A stretch of 37,006 nucleotides of DNA from Bacteroidales bacterium (GCA_031272705.1 JAISTG010000008.1:1-37006), one strand, 5' to 3'; shown: positions 15,128 to 22,736, numbered from the stretch's first letter. Numbers and translations: made by a program. The notes: generated from the sequence alone by a model not told the origin.

Positions 15128-15724
15128 TCAGAACAGCGTTTCTTCCGCCAAAAGAGCGAATGACTTGCGATGATGTGGAGTTATACCGTATTGTTTTATT
15201 GCTTGGCGATGTTCCATAACGGGATAACCTTTGTTTTTTGCCCATTGGTAAGCAGGGAACTCTAAATCAATCTTTTCCATATACGCATCTCTGTACGTTT
15301 TTGCAAGAATTGAAGCAGCCGCTATTGACATCATTTTAGCATCTCCTTTAATGATGCAAACGTATTGAATATCAAGTGACGTATGAAAACGATTGCCGTC
15401 TATTAAAAGCAGTTCCGGTTTTACGGAAAGATTTTTTACAGCGTTTTCCATTGCTAAAAAAGAAGCATTTAATATGTTTATGCGGTCTATGGTTTGATTA
15501 TCCACAAAGGAAACACTGAATGCGAGTGCATTTTCTTCAATTACGCTTCGTAAATGATTACGTTGCCTTTCCGTAAGTTGTTTTGAATCATTGAGAATAT
15601 AATTTTGGAAATCCGGTTTAAGAATAACCGCCGCCGCAACAACAGGTCCGGCCAAGCAACCTCTGCCTGCCTCATCACAACCGCACTCTAACAAGTCGGC
15701 ACTCTTAAAAAAAGGAGCAAGCAA
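15128..15724 (-). CDS. rnhB: ribonuclease HII
   Basis: Cleaves RNA in RNA-DNA hybrids and removes single ribonucleotides from DNA. At 198 residues it is normal length. Catalytic residues are visible in CDEAGRG (D17, E18), LLIDGN (D109) and KGDAKMMSIAAASILAKTYRD. The start is a TTG at 15722-15724: an in-frame TAA lies five codons upstream and there is no ATG before the essential DEAGRG motif. The gap to the purQ stop is 7 bp, so rnhB is the second gene of a purQ-rnhB unit, and the weak start may be aided by coupling to purQ. Confidence 0.95.
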   Translation of the reverse strand: MLAPFFKSADLLECGCDEAGRGCLAGPVVAAAVILKPDFQNYILNDSKQLTERQRNHLRSVIEENALAFSVSFVDNQTIDRINILNASFLAMENAVKNLSVKPELLLIDGNRFHTSLDIQYVCIIKGDAKMMSIAAASILAKTYRDAYMEKIDLEFPAYQWAKNKGYPVMEHRQAIKQYGITPHHRKSFALLAEETLF

Positions 15725-15731
15725 AGGCGTT

Positions 15732-16421
15732 TTACTTTATGTTATGTAAAATGGAATTAAACAGAAGCAACCCATCTGTATTTGAAAGTTCTTTATCTCC
15801 ACATCTTTCCGGATGAGGCATCATTCCAAATACGTTACGTTGTCTGTTTGTTATGCCTGCTATGTTTTGAAGTGACCCGTTAGGATTGGATTCCGCCGTT
15901 ATGTTACCCTCGGCATTGCAATAACGGAAAAGAATTAGGTCTTCATCGTTCAGTTTCTTCAATGTATCTTCATCTGAGAGGAATCTACCTTCGCCATGTG
16001 CAATGGGAACGTTCAAAGGCTGTCCAATAACGGCTTCTTTTGTGAAAACGGTGTTATTGGTTTGTGCTGTAATGTACTGATTTTTACATATAAACTTCTG
16101 ATTGTTGTTTGCCGTAAGCGCCCCCTCCAAAAGGTGAGATTCGCACAGGATTTGAAAACCATTACAAACTCCTAATACGTAGCCACCTCTGTGTGCAAAA
16201 TTTATGACACTTTCCATTATGGGAGAGAAACGTGCTATTGCTCCTGAGCGAAGGTAATCTCCGTAAGAGAAACCGCCAGGAAGCACAACAAAATCACAAT
16301 TTTGCAAGTCCGTATCCTTATGCCAGAGTTGTACAACATCCTGTTGAAGAATGGTTTCCAGCAAATAAATCATATCATGGTCGCAATTAGAACCGGGAAA
16401 TATAACTACTCCAAATTTCAT
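15732..16421 (-). CDS. purQ: phosphoribosylformylglycinamidine synthase, glutaminase subunit
   Basis: The 229-residue class I glutamine amidotransferase subunit of FGAM synthase in purine synthesis. The triad is C86 (GVCNGFQIL), H203 and E205 (MPHPER), and the N-terminal FPGSNCDHD is typical of PurQ. It supplies ammonia to a small-type PurL, with PurS as the third partner. Many Bacteroidota that I know of instead carry one large fused PurL, so a free PurQ implies that this genome encodes the three-part enzyme. It is the first gene of an operon with rnhB. Confidence 0.95.
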   Translation of the reverse strand: MKFGVVIFPGSNCDHDMIYLLETILQQDVVQLWHKDTDLQNCDFVVLPGGFSYGDYLRSGAIARFSPIMESVINFAHRGGYVLGVCNGFQILCESHLLEGALTANNNQKFICKNQYITAQTNNTVFTKEAVIGQPLNVPIAHGEGRFLSDEDTLKKLNDEDLILFRYCNAEGNITAESNPNGSLQNIAGITNRQRNVFGMMPHPERCGDKELSNTDGLLLFNSILHNIK

Positions 16422-16444
16422 CTTTAATTCGTTTTTTCGTTTTG

Positions 16445-16477
16445 CAAAAGTACAAAATTATTTGAAAACAATACAAA
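16445..16477 (-). promoter_or_regulatory. purQ-rnhB promoter
   Basis: On the minus strand TTTG (16474-16477) and TACTTTTG (16445-16452) are 21 bp apart, with a leader of about 20 nt. Confidence 0.6.
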
Positions 16478-16538
16478 AAGGCTGCCGCAAAAAAAATTTC
16501 TTCAAAATAATTTGGTGGTATTGAAACTATAAATCCCC

Positions 16539-16557
16539 CCTGTTATTTCAAAGAACG
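16539..16557. repeat. 19-bp dispersed repeat, copy 2
   Basis: Exact second copy of CCTGTTATTTCAAAGAACG (first at 546-564). It lies 44 bp before an orphan coding fragment. Confidence 0.6.
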
Positions 16558-16600
16558 CCTAAAAACATTGTTGTTGCCTTTGGTCGTAGCGGTATTCTAA

Positions 16601-16819
16601 AATTTTCCATTTGTCTTAAAGGCTGACAATATCGCTACCTGTTTCGGCTATGATTGCTATCGCAGAGATTTGGTCAAATACGGAAGTGTGATAAGATTGC
16701 CTGAAAAAATGCAAACGCCGTCTCTCGCAATCCTTCAACGGCAAGGTGCGAATGACTCTTTGTTGCCTAAATTACAAACGATTGAATACCGTCATATTGA
16801 CAAAAAACGCTACCCTTAA
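16601..16819 (+). pseudogene. 3-prime fragment of an unidentified gene
   Basis: A stop-to-stop frame of 72 codons with protein-like composition: GYDCYRRDLVKYGSVIRLPE, later PSLAILQRQGANDSLLPKLQ, and ending EYRHIDKKRYP before TAA. It has no ATG before residue 37 and no promoter, and an in-frame stop lies directly upstream (16598-16600). Local GC is higher than in the flanking spacer, as expected for coding DNA. I do not recognise the family. Most likely it is the remaining C-terminal end of a broken gene, left between the purQ promoter and array E. A short gene with a non-ATG start is less likely. Confidence 0.45.
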
Positions 16820-16860
16820 TTTTCATTATATTAACACCATAAAAAAACAAAAATTCTACA

Positions 16861-16965
16861 AAATCAAGTTTCACGGCGTTGAAATCGAATTATAACAGAT
16901 TATAATCTAAATATGAGTGAATTATAATATGATTTGAGAATAATGCAATATAATTTCAACAAAAT
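16861..16965. repeat. 21-bp array E, about 5 degenerate units
   Basis: Units of 21 bp at 16861-16881 (AAATCAAGTTTCACGGCG), 16882-16902 (AAATCGAATTATAAC) and 16903-16923 (TAATCTAAATATGAG), then two weaker ones to 16965 with ATATGATTT and ATATAATTT cores. The AATCAA/TTGATT core links it to arrays C, D and F. It lies between the divergent purQ and nqrA promoters. The rest of 16422-17078 holds the promoters, one dispersed repeat and the gene fragment. Confidence 0.7.
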
Positions 16966-17011
16966 ACAAGCCGAAAAGACAAAATTTTGTCTTTTTTTAA
17001 TGTGATTGATG

Positions 17012-17039
17012 TTTGTTTTTACGAAATTATGTACTTTTG
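17012..17039 (+). promoter_or_regulatory. nqrAB promoter
   Basis: TTTG at 17012-17015 and TACTTTTG at 17032-17039, 16 bp apart (slightly short), followed by CGGCGG and a leader of about 33 nt. Confidence 0.55.
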
Positions 17040-17078
17040 CGGCGGCAATAAAATTTGATTTTGTAAAAATAAAATAAG

Positions 17079-18440
17079 ATGTTCAATGTTATAAAGGTAA
17101 AGAAGGGGCTTGATATTCCTCTTTATGGTGAGGCAAAGTCGGAAATTCGTACGGCGGATGTTGATTTATATGCACTCAAACCACAGGATTTCACCGCAAT
17201 AACTCCTAAACTTTTGGTGGAAGAAGGCGATAGGGTGTTGAGAGGAACTCCGCTGTTTTTTGCTAAGGAAAAGCCTGACGTAAAGTTTGTTTCCCCCGTC
17301 AGCGGAGTTGTGAAGGCGATAGTAAGAGGGGAAAAACGAGTGATAGAATGTATTGTGGTAGAAGCAGATGGAAAAGATGACACAGTGGATTTCGGTTCGT
17401 TTGATGTGAAATCCGCTACTCGTGAGCAGGTGGTTGAAAAACTGCTCGCAAGTGGCTGTTGGACCTTCATAAGACAGCGACCTTACAGCCTGATACCTAA
17501 CCCCGCTTCAACACCTAAATGTATTATAATCAAGGGTTTTGATTCTGCTCCGCTTGCTCCCGATTACAACACATTGTTGAAAGGGGAGGAGAAGGCGTTA
17601 CAGATTGGTACGGAAGCAGTTGCAAAACTTACCGAAGGCAAACTGCATTTGAACGCAAGCAATAAGCGTCCGCTTAATTTCGTACCTGATTGCGACAGAT
17701 TACAGGTTAATTATTTTGAAGGCAAACACCCTTGCGGCAACGTGAGTGTTCAAATTGAGAAATTAGATCCTATTAACAAAGGAGAGAGAGTTTGGTATAT
17801 AGATGTGAATGATGTTGTTACGATAGGGAAATTGTTTTTGACGGGTCGTTATGTGAGCGATAAAACCGTTGCATTGACGGGGCAGGAGGTTAAAAACACA
17901 GGTTATTATCGTATAAAGCGGGGTGCGTTACTTGAACCTTTGTTGGCGGGAAATGTAAATACGGAACATCATTTGCGAATCATAAGCGGTAACGTTCTTA
18001 CAGGCACCAAAACCGACCAAAACGGCTTTATATCGCACTATGACAATCAAATAACGGTCATAAACGAAGGAGACAATTACGAATTTTTGGGATGGATATT
18101 GCCGGGTTTCAAAAAATTCAGCGTAAATCGTACTTTCCCTTACGGATTTCTGCGTCTGTTGTGCAAAAAGCCCGTAAAGGTGGATGCAAATCTGCATGGC
18201 GGGCATCGTGCCTTTGTTTTCACGGGCGAATTTGAGAAAGTGTTTCCGCTGAATGTCTATCCGTTGCAGTTAATTAAGGCTTGCATCATTGGAGACATAG
18301 ATCAGATGGAACAATTAGGCATTTACGAAGTGGATAGTGAGGATTTTGCTCTCTGTGAGGTGATTGACGCGAGCAAAACCGAAATCCAAAAGATAATAAA
18401 ACAGGGACTTGAACTGATGAGAAAGGAGATGGGAGAATGA
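17079..18440 (+). CDS. nqrA: Na+-translocating NADH:quinone reductase, subunit A
   Basis: A 453-residue peripheral subunit of the NQR complex, which couples NADH oxidation by quinone to Na+ export. The start (KVKKGLDIPLYGEA, then the PKLLVEEGDRVLRGTPLFFAK and VSPVSGVVKAIVRGEKR lipoyl-like fold) and the later HPCGNVSVQIEKLDPI are typical. It is soluble, with no membrane segments. Its stop overlaps the nqrB start (ATGA at 18437-18440), so the two are co-transcribed and translationally coupled. Confidence 0.96.
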   Translation: MFNVIKVKKGLDIPLYGEAKSEIRTADVDLYALKPQDFTAITPKLLVEEGDRVLRGTPLFFAKEKPDVKFVSPVSGVVKAIVRGEKRVIECIVVEADGKDDTVDFGSFDVKSATREQVVEKLLASGCWTFIRQRPYSLIPNPASTPKCIIIKGFDSAPLAPDYNTLLKGEEKALQIGTEAVAKLTEGKLHLNASNKRPLNFVPDCDRLQVNYFEGKHPCGNVSVQIEKLDPINKGERVWYIDVNDVVTIGKLFLTGRYVSDKTVALTGQEVKNTGYYRIKRGALLEPLLAGNVNTEHHLRIISGNVLTGTKTDQNGFISHYDNQITVINEGDNYEFLGWILPGFKKFSVNRTFPYGFLRLLCKKPVKVDANLHGGHRAFVFTGEFEKVFPLNVYPLQLIKACIIGDIDQMEQLGIYEVDSEDFALCEVIDASKTEIQKIIKQGLELMRKEMGE

Positions 18441-19603
18441 AAACGATAAGAAAATTCTTTGATAACTTGAATACAAAGGTGGAAAAAGGGAAAAAACTCC
18501 ACTGTCTCAAATCTACGGTGGATGCTTTTGAGAGTTTTGCCTTCGTTTCCAAAGATACTGCGAAGTCAGGGGCGCATTTGAGAGATGCAATAGATATGAA
18601 AAGAGCCATGTCTTTGGTTATAATAGCCTTGGTTCCGAGTTTGCTGTTTGGAATGTTCAATGTGGGCTATCAACACTTCATTTCGCAGGGACAGACCTTT
18701 GCAGAAGTTGGTTTTTGGGCTGTTTTCCTGTATGGATTTCTAAAAGTGTTGCCGCTGTTGGTTGTTTCTTATGTGGTGGGACTTGGTATTGAATTTACCT
18801 TCGCTCAGTTCAGGGGACACGAAGTCAATGAAGGTTATCTTGTAACGGGGATGCTTATTCCGCTTATTTGTCCTCCTGATGTTCCTCTTTGGCAACTGGC
18901 TATTGCTGTGGCGTTTGCGGTTATCATTGGCAAGGAGATATTCGGCGGAACTGGTATGAATTTTCTCAATCCTGCGTTGGTGGCTCGTGCATTCCTGTTC
19001 TTTTCCTATCCTTCGCAGATGTCGGGTGATACTGTTTGGATTGCGGACAAGGCAGATGCGTTTTCGGGGGCTACACCTTTGGGAGAAATGATGACGGGAG
19101 CGATTTCACCGCACAGTTCGTTGATGGATATGTTTCTGGGCTTTATTCCGGGCAGTGTAGGAGAGACCTCGGTTGTTGCAATCCTGCTTGGAGCGGCGTT
19201 ACTGCTGCTTACGGGTATTGCTTCGTGGCGAATAATGCTGTCGGTCTTCGTTGGAGCGGCGGCAATGGGCTTAACGTTCAACTGGATAGGCTCTTCGGAT
19301 AATTCATATATGAACTTACCGTTTTATTATCACTACTTAATGGGCGGATTTATGTTTGGCGCGGTCTTTATGGCAACGGATCCCGTAACATCTTCCCAAA
19401 CAAACAAAGGGAAATACGTTTACGGTTTGTTGATAGGGGTTATGGCGGTTTTGATACGGGTAGTAAATCCTGCGTATCCCGAAGGTATGATGCTGTCCAT
19501 TCTTTTGATGAATGTTTTTGCTCCGTTGATAGATTACTTTGTTGTGGATGGCAACGTGAAACGAAGAATGAAGCGATGGAAGGTTGAGATTAAGGAAAAA
19601 TAA
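18437..19603 (+). CDS. nqrB: Na+-translocating NADH:quinone reductase, subunit B
   Basis: A 388-residue membrane subunit with about ten helices that carries covalent FMN. The attachment motif is intact: SGATPLG with Thr213 as the flavin-linked residue. The family segment RRAMSLVIIALVPSLLFGMF appears here as KRAMSLVIIALVPSLLFGMF, and GTGMNFLNPALVARAFLFFS is also typical. NQR operons run nqrABCDEF. Here nqrB is the last gene: a spacer with a strong palindrome (19666-19764) and the promoter of an unrelated kinase follow. nqrC-F must be elsewhere for a working pump. Confidence 0.97.
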   Translation: MKTIRKFFDNLNTKVEKGKKLHCLKSTVDAFESFAFVSKDTAKSGAHLRDAIDMKRAMSLVIIALVPSLLFGMFNVGYQHFISQGQTFAEVGFWAVFLYGFLKVLPLLVVSYVVGLGIEFTFAQFRGHEVNEGYLVTGMLIPLICPPDVPLWQLAIAVAFAVIIGKEIFGGTGMNFLNPALVARAFLFFSYPSQMSGDTVWIADKADAFSGATPLGEMMTGAISPHSSLMDMFLGFIPGSVGETSVVAILLGAALLLLTGIASWRIMLSVFVGAAAMGLTFNWIGSSDNSYMNLPFYYHYLMGGFMFGAVFMATDPVTSSQTNKGKYVYGLLIGVMAVLIRVVNPAYPEGMMLSILLMNVFAPLIDYFVVDGNVKRRMKRWKVEIKEK

Positions 19604-19665
19604 CCCAATATCCGCACAACGTTTGGGGCTAAAAAATCGCTTTTGTAAGTGATTGATTTTCAAAA

Positions 19666-19764
19666 GTCCCGCAGTTGTCAAAAAAAGTCCCACGAAAAAA
19701 AAATTTATCTCCACGAAAAATTTTTTTTTCGTGGAGATAAATTTTTTTTTCGTGGGACTTTTTT
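19666..19764. repeat. 21-bp array H folded into a perfect 40-bp hairpin
   Basis: Three units (19666-19686, 19687-19707, 19708-19728) start GTCCCGCAG, GTCCCACGAAAA and TCTCCACGAAAA. 19681-19720 is the exact reverse complement of 19725-19764, 40 bp each, around a TTTT loop. Long A and T tracts form much of the stem, and the right arm ends in six T residues. It could terminate the nqrAB transcript on the plus strand. Its size is far beyond a normal terminator. Confidence 0.93.
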
Positions 19765-19798
19765 CAAGAACTCTTGATATGGATTTTTTTATGGCAAA

Positions 19799-19828
19799 TT
19801 TGGTTTGTCAAAAAAAGTAGTATCTTTG
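19799..19828 (+). promoter_or_regulatory. phosphofructokinase promoter
   Basis: TTTG (19799-19802) and TATCTTTG (19821-19828) are 18 bp apart, followed by CACC and a leader of about 18 nt. Confidence 0.65.
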
Positions 19829-19853
19829 CACCATTCTAAAAAACAGAAAAATA

Positions 19854-21089
19854 ATGAGAGAACACAAGTTATTCAAAGGCAAATCCCTTGCCATTCTTAG
19901 CGGAGGAGGCGATACTCCTGCCATCAATTCAAGTATTGAAGCAGTGCGAAATCGGGCGTCAATGCTCGGCTTTAAGGTCTATGGCGTGCGTCAGGGCTGG
20001 CGAGGTCTGCTTGGTGACGGAGATATTGTGGATTTAACGGGTCAAACTTACAACGGACTTTACGGAGGTACCGCTTTGCGTTCGTCAAGAACCAATCCCT
20101 TCCCGTCAAAAAAGAACACCGAAGACCGTGTGCCGCAGGTTCTTAAAAACTTACAGCGTTATAAGATAGACGTTCTCGTAACTATCGGCGGCGATGACAC
20201 GAACGGTGCAGCCAAACGCCTGTATGAACGGGAAGGAATCCCCGTTATAGGTTTCCCAAAGACGATTGATAACGATCTTCGTACGAAAACATGGCATACC
20301 TTCGGAGATAAAACTATTGATGCCGTAATATGTCCCGGTTTTCCTACGGCTGCCAAAAGTATTGCCGAGTTTGCGGCTCGTCTTAAGACCACTGCCGAGA
20401 GCCATTCCAGAATTATGGTTATGGAAGTGATGGGGCGTGATGCAGGGTGGCTGACAGGTGCGGGCGTATTTGGAAGTGGCGATATTTGTCTCGTGCCTGA
20501 GGTTGAAATGACCAAGCAACGTAAAGATTTTTTTCTTGAATGTGTTAAGGAAACCTACTTGCGTAATACTAAAAAGACCCTTATAATCCCTGTTTCCGAA
20601 GGAGTGCGTTGGTATAATGACGAGAGCGGTATGTGCGAAGTTGTGAATGCTTCCAACGAATTGGACGAATACGGACACGCAAGGCTGGGTGGCATCAGCG
20701 GATTGATAGCCGGTGAAATTTCTTCCAAGTTAAAAATAGACGCAAGGTCGCAAATAACCGGTTATTACCCAAGAGGAGGAACGTGCAGTGAGTATGACCG
20801 CCGCTTAACACAGACTTTAGCCGACAAGGTAGTGGATTTGCTTCTACGAGAGCAGTACGGACAGATGCCTGTGCTGAACAGAGTTTGCACATATCAGGAA
20901 TTGGAGGAATTTAACTGCTCATCCATTGATATGGGAGCAATAGGTAACCGCTCGCTTCCCGAAGAATACTTTGATGCTAACACGTTTCGCTTTACGCCAA
21001 TGTACGTTGATTTTCTCAGTCGTATAATCGGCAAACCTTGTTACGAAACCTTTGATTACGATTTCCCTGTTGTAGTCCCTGAGGATTAG
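19854..21089 (+). CDS. 6-phosphofructokinase, probably pyrophosphate-dependent
   Basis: Phosphorylates fructose 6-phosphate at C1 in glycolysis. It has 411 residues. The phosphoryl-donor site reads GGDDT (residues 112-116). Asp115 stands where ATP-dependent enzymes have Gly (GGDGS), and the catalytic loop is PKTIDND with Lys136 in place of Gly; both changes are the accepted marks of PPi specificity. D139 is the catalytic base. SGGGDTPAIN, MGRDAGWLT and GYYPRGG complete the active site. A PPi enzyme makes the step reversible and saves ATP. It is a single-gene unit, 4 bp from the stop of the convergent atpG. Confidence 0.93.
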   Translation: MREHKLFKGKSLAILSGGGDTPAINSSIEAVRNRASMLGFKVYGVRQGWRGLLGDGDIVDLTGQTYNGLYGGTALRSSRTNPFPSKKNTEDRVPQVLKNLQRYKIDVLVTIGGDDTNGAAKRLYEREGIPVIGFPKTIDNDLRTKTWHTFGDKTIDAVICPGFPTAAKSIAEFAARLKTTAESHSRIMVMEVMGRDAGWLTGAGVFGSGDICLVPEVEMTKQRKDFFLECVKETYLRNTKKTLIIPVSEGVRWYNDESGMCEVVNASNELDEYGHARLGGISGLIAGEISSKLKIDARSQITGYYPRGGTCSEYDRRLTQTLADKVVDLLLREQYGQMPVLNRVCTYQELEEFNCSSIDMGAIGNRSLPEEYFDANTFRFTPMYVDFLSRIIGKPCYETFDYDFPVVVPED

Positions 21090-21093
21090 ATTT

Positions 21094-21981
21094 CTATTCG
21101 TTCAAAGCGTTTGATCCGCTGCATATTTCTATGATTTCGTTTGTTATAGCGGATTGTCTAATTTTGTTATAGGTCAATTTGAGGTCTTTTAACAAGTTTT
21201 GAGCGTTGTCGGTAGCCTTATGCATTGATGTCATTCTGGTTCCGTGTTCGGAAGTGAAGGAGTCAAGAAAACATTTGTATAATTGAGTTTTCAAAGCCTG
21301 CGGAATGACGTTACGAAATATCGTTTCCTTTGAAGGTTCAAAGAGATAATTGTCTTTTATTCCCTTGTTGTCATCGTTTTTCGGGCTTATGCTTAACGGA
21401 AGAAAGGTTTCGTGAGTGAGAAATGTGGTTGCTGAATTTTTGAATTGGTTATAAATGATTTCTATACGGTCATAAGTTTTGGCAATGAAGGCATTCATAA
21501 GTCTGTCTGCAACACTTTCTACCGCCTTAAAGTCCAATCTATCCCATATTTCGTCAATTGATTCGAAAGATTTCACCTTTTGTTTTGAACAAATCTTTTT
21601 TAGAAAATCCGAACCTTTCTTTCCAAAAGTCCAAAGGCTTACATTTTCTACGCTATCGTCATTTTCGTATTTGGAAATCACGGAAAGGGTGGATTTAATG
21701 ACACTTGAATTGAATGTAGAGCAGAGTCCTTTATTTGAAGTCAGCACAAGCAACATCACTTTACTTTTTTTCTCCTGTCGAACAAAAGGAATATTCTCCG
21801 CTTCACTGCTTCCGAGTCGCTGAACTATTTCTGTCATTTTAGCGGAATAGGGACGCAGTTTGAGGATAAGATTTTGTGATTTACGTAATTTTGAAGCCGA
21901 CACCATCTTCATAGCACTTGTTATTTGCTGTGTTGATTGTACGGAAGCAATTCTTATTCTAATTTCCTTTAAGTTAGCCAT
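21094..21981 (-). CDS. atpG: F-type ATP synthase gamma subunit
   Basis: Central rotor shaft of F1. It has 295 residues from the ATG at 21979-21981. The N-terminal helix MANLKEIRIRIASVQSTQQI followed by TSAMKMVSASKLRK and the C-terminal TYNKIRQSAITNEIIEICSG are the two diagnostic antiparallel helices. The frame is open 18 codons further up to a TTG, but that region contains the -7 box TACTTTTG at 22013-22020, so the internal ATG is the start. atpG normally follows atpA. Here it has its own promoter and no other atp gene next to it, so it is an isolated subunit gene. Confidence 0.95.
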   Translation of the reverse strand: MANLKEIRIRIASVQSTQQITSAMKMVSASKLRKSQNLILKLRPYSAKMTEIVQRLGSSEAENIPFVRQEKKSKVMLLVLTSNKGLCSTFNSSVIKSTLSVISKYENDDSVENVSLWTFGKKGSDFLKKICSKQKVKSFESIDEIWDRLDFKAVESVADRLMNAFIAKTYDRIEIIYNQFKNSATTFLTHETFLPLSISPKNDDNKGIKDNYLFEPSKETIFRNVIPQALKTQLYKCFLDSFTSEHGTRMTSMHKATDNAQNLLKDLKLTYNKIRQSAITNEIIEICSGSNALNE

Positions 21982-22012
21982 ATATCTATTGTTTTTATCT
22001 TTTTGGCGATTG

Positions 22013-22045
22013 CAAAAGTAACAAAAAAAATTCAATTATAAGCAA
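22013..22045 (-). promoter_or_regulatory. atpG promoter
   Basis: TACTTTTG on the minus strand at 22013-22020, with TTG at 22043-22045, 22 bp upstream. It fixes the atpG start at 21981. Confidence 0.6.
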
Positions 22046-22077
22046 TACTTCCCTCTAACTGCTATTTTAATTTTGTG

Positions 22078-22105
22078 GCTTAATGGACAAAAGTGAGGCT
22101 ATTAC
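22078..22105 (+). repeat. 28-bp dispersed repeat, copy 1
   Basis: GCTTAATGGACAAAAGTGAG followed by GCTATTAC. Similar sequences lie at 36091-36117 (same strand, GGCTTCATGTACAAAAGT) and 36696-36723 (opposite strand, GCTTACCGGACAAAAGTGAG and TATATTAC). Confidence 0.5.
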
Positions 22106-22150
22106 CTTTCAATAATACTTATTAAATGATGTTATTAGATATACGTAAAC

Positions 22151-22185
22151 AAAAAATAGCCCGACAACATATATATTATCGGGCT
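22151..22185 (-). terminator. terminator of the exported-protein operon
   Basis: AGCCCGA (22158-22164) and TCGGGCT (22179-22185) pair. On the minus strand the stem is followed by ATTTTTTG (22150-22157). It lies 20 bp past the last gene. On the plus strand the stem is followed by only four T residues. Confidence 0.75.
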
Positions 22186-22204
22186 TTTGTTAATCTGTCG
22201 ATAA

Positions 22205-22596
22205 CTATTGAACAGATTGTTGTTCAGATTCAATTTTTTTGCGATAGTAATCCTCTTGCGATTTATTAATTTGCTCCAATAAAGTAGGCTTTTTAATATC
22301 TACAAATGTAATTCGGATTGCCTTTATTTCACCATCAGCGCAAAATAGTTGTTCTTTTTCAATTGATGCAGGAATATCTTCATCAAAGAAACCAGTTTGC
22401 CAAGGATTATCTTTATGATTGGTTTTATATTCAAAACGAACCTTACAAGGATATTGATTATAATTAGATACAAGAATACAATCAATGTTATCACGATCTC
22501 TTTCTAAAGAAATTCCTTTGTATGAAGATTGAGCGAATACAAAACTACAAAAAAAAATTGTCCTAAAATGACGATTGCAAATAATTTAGATTTCAT
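22205..22596 (-). pseudogene. exported protein gene with a homopolymer frameshift
   Basis: From ATG 22594-22596 the frame reads MKSKLFAIVILGQFFF and then, after a run of nine T residues (plus-strand A run 22547-22555), leaves the main frame and stops at EFL. Adding one T restores a perfect signal peptide (FCSFVFAQ) and a continuous 130-residue protein: SSYKGISLERDRDNIDCILV, then NPWQTGFFDEDIPASIEKEQ, ending IESEQQSVQ before TAG 22205-22207. The protein would be secreted, with no domain I recognise. Either the tract switches the gene on and off by slippage, the gene is dead, or the run was miscounted in sequencing. Its start overlaps the lipoprotein gene by 11 bp. Confidence 0.8.
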
Positions 22597-22729
22597 GCGA
22601 GTTCTGATTTAACTTGTAATACACTGCATTACTTTCTGGATCCTCTGCTTCGTCTGGGTCGTCGCAAGCCGTAATGAATGATGCAATAGCAACAAACAAT
22701 AAACCGATAAATAAAATTTTCTGGTTCAT
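22586..22729 (-). CDS. 47-residue lipoprotein
   Basis: Very small exported lipoprotein: NQKILFIGLLFVAIASFITA and then Cys22, followed by the acidic stretch DDPDEAEDPES and a short tail YYKLNQNSHEI. The ITAC lipobox and acidic residues straight after the Cys resemble surface-exposed Bacteroidota lipoproteins. It starts 7 bp after the stop of the upstream gene and overlaps the start of the next by 11 bp, so all three form one operon. No function is known. Confidence 0.75.
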   Translation of the reverse strand: MNQKILFIGLLFVAIASFITACDDPDEAEDPESNAVYYKLNQNSHEI

Positions 22730-22736
22730 AGCACTA

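Noticed and set aside
21982-22035. Upstream extension of atpG to 22035
   Set aside because: The extension starts with TTG and covers the -7 box; the conserved MANLKEIRIR start is downstream.
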